From Serilophus lunatus (lineage: Eukaryota > Chordata > Aves > Passeriformes > Eurylaimidae), in NCBI GenBank assembly GCA_013399895.1, contig VXBA01002635.1, forward strand, positions 124,001 through 188,000: a DNA stretch of 64,000 bases, in the 5' to 3' direction. Made by a program: the position numbers and the translations under genes. Below are positions 1-13,796 of this stretch, piece after piece (position 1 is the first letter of the stretch; each line of letters opens with the position of its first letter). The notes beneath the pieces were generated by a model. It made no database searches, was not told the DNA's origin, and saw nothing but the letters and a program-made list of their open reading frames with translations.

Positions 1-2143
1 GGACCTGAGGTGCAAGAGGTGCTATGTGCTTGGCCTTTGTGTCTCCCTTCTATGCTCAGCACAATGCCAGGATCAGGCTCTGCATCTTCCAGTATTTCTT
101 GTCTGGACACTCAAAAGTCTCTTCTCCATGGAAGTCAGAGATGCCCCATGAACCATCAGACATTCTCTTTATGACAGGAAAAACCTTTGCTTTCACTAAG
201 TGGTCACTTGGAAACACACCTTCTCTGGACCTCTGCAACACCAGCTCTCAAACTACATCATGAAACTCATATTTTCTGCCAACTGTGGGTGATCTGCAGT
301 AATTCACACTAAAGTTGGGTACTTGCAAGGTATTCCACTACCATGACTTTAAGGACAACTATATTACTGCAGAAAAATATGCCTAAGTATCAAACCACTC
401 CTGCTGAAAACAGACTGAGCTCAAGCTCAAGGAAGATAAAATGCAAGCAAAAATTATTATTTACATTGTTTAACTACACAAGAATACGGGAAAAACTTAC
501 TTTATCCAGTACCACGAGGATCAGATCTACAAATTCTCTTTCCTTCTCTGCGTATGTAAGTTTCTCTCAGAATGATTGACTGGCTGGATCTGTTGAAAAG
601 GCCTGGTAGTGTGGCTTCTCCAAAAGTGGGACTTCTGGGGAAAGCATAATGACAATACAATTCAGACAGACAAATCTAAGAGCACCAAGAGACAGTTTCA
701 ATATTCCCTTGTCTCTGCACACTGGGATTTTTGTTCATGAAATGCCTCTTATTTTAAGCTAAAACAGTGCCTATTATCTCATCTCCAGACACCTCAGAAT
801 AATGTTATTCAACAAAGCTGTAATCGAGGGTGCTATACCTCTCCAGGCCTTTATAGCTCTCACTATTGCTTGAAAATTGGGGATTGCTTTTTAAGTTGCA
901 GACTGAAAGAAGCAGAGGATATATTTCCACTTATCCCAACAGGAACATTTTAGACCTGAGCTTCATCAGGAGAAACACTTAGAGGCTTCTTAAATTTTCA
1001 AAACGCCTTCCATTGATTCATCATGAAATTTATTTTCATGGTAGATCAAGAAAGTCAGTTTGTCATTTAAATATGCAGAAGAAGCCTTGTGGGCTGAGAG
1101 AGGAGGAGAGAGGCATGAAAAATGACTGCCTTGGGTCCACTAAGGAGTTGTGAGCAAGGGGTGATGAGATGCTGAGCTGACCAGAAATTGGATGACCACA
1201 TCAGGATGGCATTGGGCCAGAGCTGATACACCATGCTGACAAGCTGGGTTTTTTTAGTTGCTTGGGCTCCATGCCATGGTATTGAGTGCTGGTCAGCCTC
1301 AAGAGCGGGCAGAATAAACCTGAGTTAGTGCAGATGAGTCCACCTGCAGCCCCTTTCTCCTTACAACCGCTCAGTCTGAAGGGGGATGAAGAAATGTGTC
1401 TCATTTTCCTCCTCATATTCTCAGTGCTTGCCAGTAGAGTCGAAAACTGTCTTTCAATTTATGTTTGCAAAACAGTTTGAACTTAATTCATAAGCAAATA
1501 TGAGCACTTTCTTGTAATCAGAAATATGTCCCATCTTCCCCCTCTTCTCAGTATCCATCACAGTGCTCTAGTAGTCAGTACTCAACTGCTGCAGAGTAGT
1601 ATGTGAGGGTTAGAGGCTGGATGTTCCTCAGCGCTCATGAAATATGTCCTGGTTGCCATGTGGGAATCTCTAGGCTTGGACTGGAAAGGATACCTGAGGT
1701 CAGTGTCTCAGCAAAGATTTAACCAAAATTCATGGTGACTAGAGCAAGTTAAACGATGTGCAACTGCCTGCAAAAATCATTAACAAATGCCCAGAAAGCA
1801 TGGCTTTTTCCCCTAAATTCAGTATTTTAAAGGAAATTAAAACCCTGGAATATCATATCCACAAGCAGAGATATTTCATAATAGTAATGTCCCTGTGGTA
1901 TTTCATGCAAGTCAGATTTCAACCACTTCAATCTCTCACTGTCTCTGTAGGTGAGACCTGCTGCTCACATTTCTTCTCTGAGGGTTTCCTCCCTCAGAGA
2001 GGGGAGGCAGTGCTCTGCCATGCCCATCATAGAGGAGGCAGCAAATTTAGGGCATTCAGTCCATGGTGGCAAATGAGAATAAGAATTGCTCTGACAAAAT
2101 CCCCTGTGTGGCAGCATTTCCAAATCAAAGTATTTTAATAGAG

Positions 2144-2163
2144 ACACAAACACACACACACAC
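2144..2163. repeat. (CA)n microsatellite
   Basis: About nine CA units with one A interruption near the left end, directly followed by 'gggatagg'. This is an ordinary dinucleotide repeat. Confidence 0.93.
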
Positions 2164-4768
2164 GGGATAGGATTTTTTTTTGGCTGAAGTATTTAGGGTT
2201 TCAGTCAAAATGTTTTCATTTTTTAATATTTGTTTTTCTGAGGAATAATTGAAGTTTTTGCTGCAAAGCAGATACTTCACACAATAAACATGTCTTTTAA
2301 AAAAACCCCGAAAAACAGATTAGAGGGAAAAATTTCAACCATCTGTCTGGCTGAAGGACTACTGAAGAGGGAATACCAAGGGTTTATGTAGATTTTTTGC
2401 AACTCTTTGGGAATCGTTAAAAATCAGAAGCTTTGACTCTTGGGAAAAGGCGAAGGACAAAGAAGGGAAAGCAAAACAGCAGGGTCAAATGAAATGCCAC
2501 AGTCAAAGTAGTTCTGAAATAATGATGAATACTTTCAATAGATATTTTCTATATTTCTAGTGTCTTTTTCTACATGCAGCAGTGGGGTATTGCTGACTTT
2601 CCCTGAAAAGAGAAAGGGCTGCATTGCCACGTTGCTGTGCAAAAATACTTTTCTCCATCAACACTTACACTAAAATCAACTGGACTATTTGTGCAGTGTG
2701 GTGTTTTTCAAAAACAAGAATCAGCAACTACACCTGACCCAAACAGCTCAGTATAAATTTTCTGTGCTGTCAAGCCATGAGCTGGTTCAGGTGCACATGC
2801 TCCAGAGAAGGATAGCAGCAACTGGTGTTTTTCCCCCATGGCTGACAGCCAAGGTGTTGATTATCATCACTCAAAGCAAAGGATCAGCTCGTCAGGAGCT
2901 TGTTTCTCTGCACAGCTAAGGAGCTTAGTGCAATAGAAGTTAGCTCGATTCCAGACAAAATAGCCAAACCTGCAGGCAACGTGGGCTCCATCTCACCTCT
3001 CCTTCTGGGGCTCACCCCCTCTTTTAGCATAAACCCTTAGCTCTGGACCCAGAGTCAGTGGGTGAAATATTGGTGGACCTCCTTCATCAGGCAGCTTTAT
3101 GTGGTTTAGCCCTTCCAAAAAAATAAAAAGAGGAGGGGGAATCACTAAACATTTTCTATTTCAAAACAGATTTCATCTTCCATAGAAAGTAATACTGCCT
3201 CCAGCCATGTGTAACTTATTTTTTATCCAACGGAGTATATGGGCTTATAACTAGATCCTGATAGGAACCCAGGTTTAAAACATTATTCACAGCAGGTTAT
3301 TTGATCTTTATTTGCTGAATGCACTCAGCTGAATCCCTATCTCCAAACAATATGAGAAATAAAATGCCGGGCATGCTTCATTGGCCAGCCAGCTCATCTT
3401 GATTTGCAGAGACGACTGCATCCCTCTCAGCAGTTTCAGAGATGTACCGTATTCCAGGCCCTAAGATGCAGTTTTCCCTTCCTCTTCCCCTACCTGAATG
3501 CTTATCTTTTCTTGCTTTTCTCCTTCCCTCAATTAGGAGCTTAAAAAAACCACTTCCGACCAGCCCTTTCCTCTCTCTTCTCTATGACTTTTGGGAAATT
3601 GTGCTTCCCATAGTGCTTATTTGGGGATACTCATTCATAACCACTTGCCATCTGTTCTTATGCAGAAGGTCAGATGCTGATAGCTTCCTTATGAAGCCAC
3701 AGGGCTTCGTGATGAGACTGGTCACCTGAGGAAAGGTGGGCTGGAAGAGGCTGCAAAACCCTGGAAAAATTACTGATATTCATTTTATTAATGTAATTGC
3801 TGTGACCCATCTGAGTGTTGACCTTGTCTCTGACACACCAATTTTGCTGCAGCTTCAAGCTGTGTCACAGTTAAAGGTGGACTCAGACATCACAGGTGAC
3901 CACTGGGTCTGCTTCTTTCAAGAAAACCCTTGATGGCTACAAACTCGATTAATTACCAAGTAGAATGGATAACTCTTTGCTGTCCTGAAAGGGAATCCAG
4001 AGCAGCTTGGGGAGAGAGGCCAAGCGGCACACAAGGAGGTCAGGTTCTTCATTCTCTTTTACTTTTGATGAGATATGCCTTTGAAAATCCTCTCTCAGAT
4101 ATCCTAAAATAAAAGTCTCCAGCTTCCAGGCCAGAGCCCATGAAGAAAATATATTTCAGACACTTCAGCACAAAGTGTTCTTCTGTGGCAGGGCTTTGGG
4201 GATGGTGAGCAACTCCTTGGTGGACATCCCTGCAGCAGGATGGTGTTATTAAGCTGGCCAGCATTCTACACTGCTATTGCAGATACAGCAGGACAGGGCC
4301 ACTTCTCACATGAATATCTGTAGCTCTTATATTCCCTTCCCTGGGATGTGTTTCAAAGCTTATCTGCCCATCACAGCTACCTCCTCCTGCTTCCCTTTCA
4401 AGACATGTCAGGAGGCCATCCTGCTGCCAGGCAGTGTGCAGGTTATGTTCATTTTCCCTGGGTAAGGGCAGAGCAGTGTCACTGACCTAGCTGAACGTTT
4501 CTTCACACAAACACGAATTAAAACCACCCCCTGTTGTCAGTAACTGACCTGCTGTGCAATATGGAGGATTTGTCCCTGTCCTTGTTCTGGTACAGCCTGG
4601 GAATGTCACCAAGCCTGGATGGATGTGGCAGCAACCAGGACATCTCAACATTGGCTCTGTGGTCTGAGGGCAAACACTCGGGTTCTTTGTGGTTCACTGA
4701 GGAAGAAAAGGGAGACCTGAGGAGGCAAGAATTAAATGTCTCACTTTTCTTTCCCAGTAATTAACCCT

Positions 4769-4918
4769 GGAAAAAAGAAAAGAAAAAAGAAACGTAAACC
4801 AAACAGTCAGGGAGGCAGCTTTGCATGGCTGGATTAAAGTCACAGTTGGCCTATCCCCTTGGGAACACTACTCTGCTATTAATAAGAAGATAAACAAGCT
4901 CTTTTATTTATTTATTTT
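4769..4918. repeat. Purine tract (4769-4793) and (TTTA)n tract (4901-4918)
   Basis: A GGA6GA3GA6GA3-like purine run is followed about 110 bp later by three TTTA units. The DNA between them is unique sequence with no identifiable feature. Both tracts are low-complexity. Confidence 0.8.
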
Positions 4919-7900
4919 CCTTTCTCTCCCCAAGCCCTTTGATTTCTCTTCTTCTGCTTCAGGGAGTCCTGCTCCCTTCCATCAGCTTGCGTAGGAAGTG
5001 TTTGCAGAGGGGGTGTTTGCTAGAGGCTGCTCTAGGAAGGACAAAAATGAAGGGTGAAGGGAATGTGGGGAAGAGGAAAGTGGGTGAAAATTGTTGTAAC
5101 CATTTCTAGAAATCACATCACCTCTCAGGACTGGCAGAAATTATGCCCTTCATTCATTCCTCTTGTGCTGATGCAGCTGCAGGTCTCATTCCCACAGGCT
5201 TCCTCAAACTCCCCAAGGCCATCCCATCCTTGCACATACCTGTCTGTCCCTCTCCACCCCTGGGGGCAGCTGTTTGGAGCCCCTCCTTGAGACAGAGATA
5301 GCTTGCTGGTTTCACTGCATTCATGTGGGAATAGGGGCTCTCAGAGCGTGGAGGGAGAGTTGCCTATTGAAGAAAACCTAATTGCCCACTTTCAGTCAAG
5401 GGGATGTTTTTATCTGAACTATCAATAGAGTACAACAGATTTCAGCAGTTCAAGAAAACATAGAGAGCAAAAGCACATCAGGTTATTTGCTTCAGAGGAG
5501 ATTTTTGCCAAATTTGTGGGCAGAAATGGGTATGGGTTAGACTGTGATAATTCTTCAGTAATTCTTTATACAAATTAGGAGTTCAACTGAGTCTGAATTT
5601 TAAACACTTACCTTAAAATAATAATTGAAAAATATTTCATAAATCTCCTGAATAAATGATTAAAACTATTCACCAGGCTTCTTCCCTTGATCCTTAGAAA
5701 GAGTAAAAGGCAGATTAAATGGGAGGGAAAACACAGAGCTGGTGTTGGGCTATACACACACCTGGACACCACTTCTGCACTTAATTGGGGCATCATCTCA
5801 CCAGTGCCACCAGCCATGATCTGAGAAAAAATTGCTTGCTAAACAGATAGAAATGATTTGAAGAAATTCAGAGCTTGAAATGTCACTTCTTATTGCTCCA
5901 ATGACGTATAAAATTTGACGAAAAAGCATCAGCCATCAGCATGGAGGTACCCATGATACGAGTTATCTCGGTGCCCTGTGTGTTCCTTTGGGGAGCTTGA
6001 AGAAAAGGAGGAGCAGGAGATGCCTCGGTGCTGCTGTGAGATCACTAAACATCCATCGTGCCCCCTTGCCAAGCCTGGGTACCAGCCTGACATGCCCATG
6101 AGACCAGAGAGCAGAGTTGCAAGGCAGTGAGGAATGGAGAAATGGGAAACTGAGCTGCCAAGTCACTGCAGGGACATACGAGTCAGAGCAAGGAATATCC
6201 CAGGGTCGTCAGTGTGTTGATTTTTCTTTAAAAGTTTTGTAAATACAAGCTCTTTCTGCCTTTTTTTTCTCAGCAAGCATGGAGGAAGGAAGTGAGAGCA
6301 GAGGCCAGCACTGCAGTCAGGGTGTTAATGGCCACATTAGCTGAAAGGGGGCAGCCAAAGCAGGATGTGTAAAACCCCACCCAGGCTGCCCTTTAATTTG
6401 CTGTTACATGGAGTGGAAGATTTGAAAGCGTATTTCTGGGTAATTAATTCGAAGACTGATTCTAATGGCTAATGTTGTCAGTTTTGACTGCAAGGGAGGT
6501 CTAGGGCTGGCGCAGGCAGTGAAGGGAAAGGAAAATGCTTGGAGGTCACAGGCAGATGTTAAAATATTTTGACAGCCTACATCCAAGAGGCTAACTTAAT
6601 GAAAGCCTTTGGCCAGCACCTTCCAAGAGGTCTGAAACTGAATCCATTTATTTTTCCCCAGTATGGCATGCATGGCTTGGACTGTGGCTTGTCCATAAAT
6701 CACCATTCTCTATTTGGTCAGCAGCACCATCAATCATTCTCAGTGCCCACCAGCCTGCTCTCTGTGCCACTGCAGAAACACCAGTAAGAGGGACTTAGTG
6801 TCTCTTGAATTTAACTCTGATTTTTCAGTGGCACATAGGGTAAGCTCTGCCTTCATCTCTACTGTTTATTAAAGCTAGTGCAGCAAAGGTTTTGCACCTA
6901 TGTACGGACATATGCCTGCTCCATGGTGCTGGAAAATGAAATTAGGAAGCTCTATTCCTGGTGTTATTATCTCTGGCTTCTTGGAAGGATTTAATCAAAC
7001 TACTGCAGCTTGTTGATGAGGATGTCTGCAGCCTGCAAGTTTGGTTCCTCCTGCACTGCATATCCCTGTGGCATTTGCTAAACTCATCCAGCCTACACCA
7101 GTGGGCTTGGGGTCGAGTACAGCATTTGCAAAGGATTTTCTGGGACCATTCTGCTGAGGTTTTTCAAAAGATCGGGTTAGGAAGCTGGAAAGACACAGCT
7201 CCTGGCAGTCATATTCACTGGCTTTCACTGTCTGTGTTTTTTGTTTTGTTTTGGGGTTTTTTTGTGCTTCAAGGACCACTTGGAGTAAAGACACAGGGAA
7301 TAAAAACTTGTGAATGTGGAAAATAAGTAGGGGGATATTTTATTTAAGTTTAAATTTTGAAACAAAGTTTGGGTCAAGTCTATGTCCTTTGACCTCCTTT
7401 TCCTGTTTTCAGGAATTAATTCAGTTCCTGCTATGTAGCAGCTCACCATTTCAGGATCTACCATTGCTGCATGTCTTGTAACAGAATGTGTTAATAAATT
7501 GGTACATCTGTAATTTCCAGTCCTAAACTTTTGTGCCGGACTGTAATGCATGGAAAAACCTTTTTTGAACCCAGAGCCAGTGGCTGCACTTCAAAATAGG
7601 TGAAAGGATGCCCTGTGCCTGTACAACTTGAGAATACAATCACAGAAGTTGATTAGACCAATGCTGGCAAATTTCCACCCCAACTCACTGTATTTGTTTT
7701 CTTCAGCTCTCTAAAAAAAGTAAAAAAGACAGACATCTGTATGCAGACATGGACATCTACAGAATTAAGGGTGCCAATACATATGGTACAGGCCAACAAA
7801 GAATTTTGAGCAAAGTGACACCTGGGCTTACGGAGATTATTAAACCTGGGGCTTCTGGAGATTATTTTGAATACCAGGCTTGTCGGTGGTGGCAGAAGAC

Positions 7901-9360
7901 AACATCTTCCTTTTCATATGTGCTTGGGAACTGATGATCACTGAAACACAAGCATGGTACCAGAGATGTGCAAATCCATCTACCAAGCAGATGCAAAATT
8001 GCATCCTTGGTTTGTGTGCAGACACTGTCACTCCTGAGCTTAATTAGGTAAATGCTTCCCCCACTGGCTGCTCAAGTGTATTTGGATGTGCATGTGGACT
8101 TACTGGAGGGCTAAATTAAGGAAAAGACTTCCAAGTCCAAAAATGTCTAGGACTTCTGGTTGTGTCAATATTATTTGTTTATTTCAGTTCTGTAAAGCTT
8201 CTTATCCAACAAGGAAGAAGGCTACATGCCTGCAGTCAGCCTGTTTGAACACGTTTTTATTAACAGTGTCCAGGATGGCAAATGAGCAGCAGTATCTACA
8301 TATATACACAGTTAAACCATTGCTTACACAGTATCTACCACCAAGTACCCCAGGAAAATCAATAAGTGACATTTCTAGATCAGAAACAGTCATCAGTCCC
8401 TCTTTAGCAGCACTAAATAGGCTCTCATCTGCTCTCCCAGCGGAGGGATTTGGGAGGCCGAAGACAGACGTAGCCCTCACTTTCCCCTCTAAGCACCTGC
8501 CAAAATTGCCTTTCACCCCTCTTGTGGTCAAGGAGGACGCTGTTGGGGTGTGCAACATGTCCTGCCTCACTAGCCAGTGAGGGCTGCTCTTTCTTCATGC
8601 TCTGCTGCCGCTGAGCTCCATGCAGAAGTTGCCTCCAGCAGCCCTTGCCAGCCCTCCTTCATATTTTGGACACCAAGTGCTACATGAGCAGTAAGATCAT
8701 GGTGCCTGGGAGAGAGTCACAATAGCTCTGTTCTCTCCTGGACTGTGCCTGGCTCTCATTTGTAATAAAAAGGAGAGATTTCCTTATAGCACTTTATTGT
8801 GAAGAAACATGGGGCAGTAAGGAAGGGTTTTCCTCTCCGTGTTCTTTCTTCTCCACTTCTGCGAAGCCAGAGGAAACCTCCCCTGCTGAATGAGAGTGTG
8901 AAAGCACAGGGCAGGCTTTCCAAGTGTCCATTATGAATATCAGATTACACCCAGGACTTCTGTGTTAATTCACATCCAAGCTTTCCACGACAATGGTGTG
9001 AATGCAGATACTGTTGAGAAGAAGCACTAGGGATCAGAAGGAGGCTAGCAAAGCTAGGTTTTACTGACTGGGGGGAGCAGGATGAGAAAGTCAGGTCTGA
9101 TTCATTGGAGCCCCCAGATATCTCTGGGGCTTCGCTTGTGCTGCACGTCTCCCGGATTTGCTCATTTCTATGAGATTTCTTTCATCTTGGGTAGTAATTG
9201 CTCACAGCATCAGCTCCTGAATGATGTGAGTTGTGTTACAGCTGAGGCCTGGGGAGCATATCTTCTCATGGGCAGCAGGAGTCAAAGACCATACTGAAGA
9301 AACCACATCAAAGGTGCAGACAGTTACTCTCAGAGCACCAAAATCACCCAAGTAGCTGGT

Positions 9361-9385
9361 GGGGGGCAGGGAGCGGGGTGGGGGT
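9361..9385 (+). other. Predicted G-quadruplex motif
   Basis: Four G runs of 6, 3, 4 and 5 residues separated by loops of 2 (CA), 3 (AGC) and 1 (T) bases. This satisfies the canonical four-run G4 rule (runs of at least 3, short loops), and short loops favour stability. It is striking because the surrounding DNA is AT-rich and has no CpG island or promoter signal. Formation in cells is inference. Confidence 0.75.
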
Positions 9386-10790
9386 CATATGTGTATAGAG
9401 TCTGCTATTTAATCCCTGTACCACACTAAATAATTAGCATTAGGGTGAGAGCACTAAGTGGTAGAGTTTCAGAACAGCTTTTAAATGTTACTTTTTCCTT
9501 TTCTTTTAATATTTCATCAGAGGTCACCGGTGTTCTTTTTTTCCTTGGAGAAACTGAGGCACAAACTGATGACATGGCTTGGTTTGCGTGATCTGACAAA
9601 GAGCTGGAATCCATATTTTCCCAGTCCTGAACCCCCAAAACTGGGGAATTTCTAGCTGCTGGTAGGCAGGCAGGTGAGAGAAGATAGGTAAAGGCAAAAA
9701 AATGCAGTATGGTTGTTAGCTCCAATGCCTTCAGAAATAACCCTTTATCCTGGTGTCTGACAGAGCAGCCCTCCTCATTCATTAATGTGCTTGCTTAAAA
9801 CCATTGCCCTTAAACTTCCACCAGTGCTGAAGTTAATGCACTGCCCTTTGCCACCTCGAGAGAGATTGTGCTGTAGAAAGCTGTACTGAGCTGATTCCTG
9901 TCAAGACCGTATAATCAGAGACAGGAAAAACTTGGGAAGTGGCTCTTAGGATGTACCTCTTGGGCTGAGAACTTCTTTTTATGTTTGAAAAATACAGTGG
10001 TTTTCTACTAAGAAAGGAGAAAGTTATGTCTGCAAAACTTCAACTTGAAAATTACTTCAGCCTTTCTGTGAAATCCTCACACTTTCACTGATGAGAAGAT
10101 AAAATATCAGATATCTGCCCAGGATGAACCAGGGAAGGGGGAGGAAAAAAACATCTCCACCACTACAGCACAGAGATGCTTTAGAAAGAGCTAGTTTTAC
10201 TTCAGCTTGAGCAAGGATAAAATGCTGATGTCATCCAAGATCCTAAGAGCAGCTCCTAACCTATGATTAGAATGACGAATCTCACTTTCTCATACACACC
10301 CTTTACACCTTAGTAAGGATGAGTTTGTCAACCAGTGGTTTGTCAGATCAGCTCTGAGCCAGATCTAAGCAGATGCAGCTGAGCTGCCTATTCCCCCCTC
10401 CTTAGACTTGCCCAGGAAAGCGTGTGGTGTTTCTGGCTGGTGTGAAGAGGTGTGTGGTGCCTTTGGAGCAGAGGAAGGGGAATGTTGAAATGTCACAATG
10501 AATCCAGCAACTGGAAAAAAGTTCAGAGCTGAAATTCAAAGGGACCTTGTCTTCGTAAGGGTCTTGTCTTAAACCTGTACCACAAAACCACCAAATCCCA
10601 AACATTGCAACATTGTTCAGCCGTGGTACCAGTGAGGTTGCTTGAGCAACATTCCCTTTTGGTGAGGAATGCAGGGACAGAGTATGGGAAACCACACCCG
10701 CATGAGGGGTTACGCTGCAGGCCATATGTTAGGTCTGGTCATTGGGGAATGGATGAATGGGCAGCAGGTCAGGAATGAGGCTCCTAGAAC

Positions 10791-10861
10791 AGCTTTGCCA
10801 GGGACTGAGAAATAGGAAAATAGTAGAGCATAGATTGGCATTATGCCATGCTGGCAAAGCT
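10791..10861. repeat. 11-bp perfect inverted repeat, 49-bp spacer
   Basis: AGCTTTGCCAG (10791-10801) is the exact reverse complement of CTGGCAAAGCT (10851-10861). The spacer holds a second, smaller inverted repeat (TGGCAT T ATGCCA, 10837-10849). The total of 71 nt is the size of a microRNA precursor, but the bases just inside the 11-bp stem do not pair well, so a canonical pre-miRNA is not supported. Confidence 0.7.
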
Positions 10862-13639
10862 CTCTGGAGTGCTGGGGAATGGAGAAGCAGAGAATTATTT
10901 TGGCCAGGTTTCAGCATCTGCTAGAAGTAGTGTGCATGTGTGAGGGCTGGATAACTGAGGCTTTGGCAGGTGGAGGGATAAAAAGTGGCTTTTCTTTTAT
11001 GTTACAAAACCTAAAATTTCATGAGGGAAAAATATGCATGAGACAAATTAAACCAGAGCACTTGCAGGAGAAAGGATTTAAAACCCTGAAAAAAAATCAT
11101 TAGGGGGCCAAATGAAATGCCATATTTGTGCTGAAACAAGTAATTCAGAGTGTTTGACCCTTATTTCTTTAAAACTCTTTTTGAAGACTCATTTCTAAAC
11201 AAAAAAATGTCATTTTGAAACAATAAAGTTTCTTTTAAAAACAGCTTCAAAATGAAATATTGCAACATTTCCAAATATTTATTTCTCTTTGAAGGAGTTG
11301 AAATGCTAGGTGTCACACATGCCTACAGCTTTGCCTTGCTCTTTTTATTCAACCTAAATCATTTTCTCACTGTAACCTGAGCAGTTTCAGCTCTCTTGAA
11401 GTTTTGCTTTTGGGATGAATTTGCAATTTACTGAAAGAATATCTTTTCAGTTTTCATCTTTAGTCTGAAGTAAATTAGTAGAGCTGTTTTGGACAAGGAA
11501 ATACTCAGTTTCATTCCTGCTGTTAGAAACGCTGGTGGACTCCATTAACAAAGCATCACTTTCATAAGGCATGGGCTCATCTGAAAGTGCATAGAAGAGA
11601 AAACTTGAAAACAGAGCTGAGAAATAATAAAAGAAAAAAATTAACCGCACAAAAAGGCTACTTACATTTATGTGATTTTTTTTAAAATAACGTTTAGATG
11701 GAAAGCTGATTCCCCATTTTTGTCCATGCTGGTATTTTTTCTCAGGCTATCTCAGATTTCAGGAATTAAGAGAAGAAAAAAAAAATCTTGCATTGCACCA
11801 TATATGCCAAAGAAATGCAATACAATCTGATTTCACTTCTTTCTCTCATGCCTGAATGTGCTCATTTTTGCTTACAAAAGGAAAGACACAAAAGAATTGT
11901 AAGAAAAGGAATCAGATGGTGCCGCCCGATACTGTTTCACAGCTAAAACGTGAAAACAAGACCAGCTTCTTCTGCCGACACTCGGGTCTCAAAAAAAGGG
12001 TTATTATTCTTTTTAAAGGGAATGCTCTTAAAGGGAAATTGCTCCAAATTTAATCAAAAGCAGCATTTATTACAACTTAGCAGAGCGGTTGCCACCTGCT
12101 GCCAAGAGCCCTGCCAATGTGAAGAAGGCTGCAGAGGCAGTGTAACCTCTGCCCAGCTCTTCAGCAGCACCAGCTCCCAGATTCCCTCTCAGGGTCTTCT
12201 ACTGTGCTACATCATTTGCAGATGGACTCTAAGGAGGGACCTACTTGTTGGAGTCTCACTGTTTAGCTATCCCCTCTTTGGATGATGCATGACCTTGAGA
12301 AATTTCAAGGTCACATCTGTCCCATGCTGAATGGTGCACTGCAGGCAGCGCAGTGGATGGAGTACATGGGCACCTGAAGGCAGCAATCACCCAGCAGCTG
12401 GCATCACCCCTCCTGCCAGGAGGTCTAAACTCACCTCATCTCCAGCTCCCCAGTCAAAGTCCAGGCCCAGCTTGAGGGGGATGGAGCAAAACAGCACATG
12501 GTGGGCTACAAAGACTGTAACAGGACTTCTATTGACATCAGAAGCCTCAGTAATGAGGAAAACAAATGGCATTTTGTGGCTTGCAATCATTGCACACATA
12601 CAAACAATTTCACCCGCTCCTCTATCCAAGTCTCTGGTTATTTGGCACAGTGCATAAGCACCTCCCTACCAGGGCTATAGCTCCTTTCAATAGACAGTTT
12701 CCAAAGGAGCAAGTCTCGCACAAGGTACTTTAAGGAAAGCTTCTTTCTTCTTTTTCCCTTGTTATTCCCTTTTGTCTTCCAGAATTTAGTGGCTTTCTAC
12801 TTTGCTCAGGTCAGGGTGAAGGCCAAGAGAAACCGTGGTCCTAAAATCATCTAGTCTGAATGTTTTGTGGCTTTCTTATATGCTGGCAGAATAACATCTT
12901 AGCACAAGTGGAAGGAGACATACTTGGGAATGATTGTTATGTTTAAATTCTGTCTCGGCAAACAGCCACTTGCAGCACTTAGTGTCTGCCACATTGGAAA
13001 AACCTACCTCAGGTCTCCATATCCAAATTAACACCAGCCTTGCAGTCTGCTCCAGCTAACAGGACCTGCCATTGCAGGTTCTCCTGTGGTAAGGCTCATC
13101 CTCCTGGATTTCATCCTCAGACCTCAAAAAGTTGCAACAAAGGAGAACTCGCAGCAGAATGCTCCCAGCCTCAGCTGGCAGGTGCCACACCCTGGCCAAT
13201 GGAGCAGCTGCTCGTTTATTTCACAGACCCAGCTGCAGAGCACGGGACACTATGGCACATCACTACCTGCTGACACAGCCCCCCAGAAGCCAAGTGCCAA
13301 ACTGTAGCATCAGCCCGGATACCATCAAGAAGAAGTTGGTTTACAGCATTTTTTTTCTGCTTTATATCAGATTCCCAGTTTGCAGCTTTCAATGGGCTTT
13401 AGGACAAGCAGGGTCTGACTTGCCTCATAAGCCTAGCACCATTTCAGTTGAAAAGGCACCCATCTTTCATATTCATGGATCAAGCAAAGGCACAATATCC
13501 TAATGAATCCAGAAAACTGGAAGTCTAGACTTTGCTCATCACTGATCATGTGGTTTATAAACCTGGATGAGTTACAGGGCTTATCTGAGAAACAGGAAGC
13601 ATTTGAATGGTTACTTCTAGCCACTTCCATAAGCTCTCA

Positions 13640-13674
13640 GATGAAAACCTGTCGATGAAAACATCTCGATGAAT
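13640..13674. repeat. 14-bp tandem repeat, about 2.5 copies
   Basis: GATGAAAACCTGTC (13640-13653) is followed directly by GATGAAAACATCTC (13654-13667) and a partial third copy, GATGAAT. The two full copies differ at two or three positions. It lies about 80 bp left of another local duplication. Confidence 0.85.
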
Positions 13675-13750
13675 AGGGCTTTATGCAGCTTGTGGTTATC
13701 TGAATAATCCTTAATACCAGCTCCCTCTTCCTGCCTGACTTCTGCTGTGG

Positions 13751-13796
13751 TTAAGAAGCCTAAAGAAGTAAGATTAAGAAGCCTAAAGTAGCAAGA
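13751..13796. repeat. 23-bp tandem duplication
   Basis: Two adjacent 23-bp units at 13751-13773 and 13774-13796 share 'ttaagaagcctaaag' at the start and 'aaga' at the end, and differ at two positions. A looser third echo ('ccctaaagcagcc') follows at about 13803. This is probably a replication-slippage duplication. Confidence 0.88.

Larger units (their letters stand above)
1..9355. other. Unique non-coding DNA
   Basis: No gene, exon series, RNA gene or recognisable transposon. Frames here are short, overlap on both strands and show no domain or repeated frame usage. Contents beyond the listed simple repeats: a small hairpin CATGAAA/TTTCATG (1022-1040), scattered AATAAA words and pyrimidine runs. 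The longest open frame in the window (8086-8580, 164 codons) lies here and is judged a chance frame. Confidence 0.7.

Noticed and set aside
8086..8580. 164-codon open frame, the longest in the window
   Set aside because: No domain or family resemblance, and an opposing 122-codon frame overlaps it. About one frame this long is expected by chance in six frames of 64 kb at this base composition.
10402..10725. 107-codon minus-strand frame with Cys/Trp-rich composition
   Set aside because: No signal peptide, domain or retroviral motif is recognisable, and the length is expected by chance.
12838..12868. Possible CR1 remnant ('aaaatcatctagtctgaatg')
   Set aside because: The match is short and lacks both the octamer end and the neighbouring CR1 phrases.
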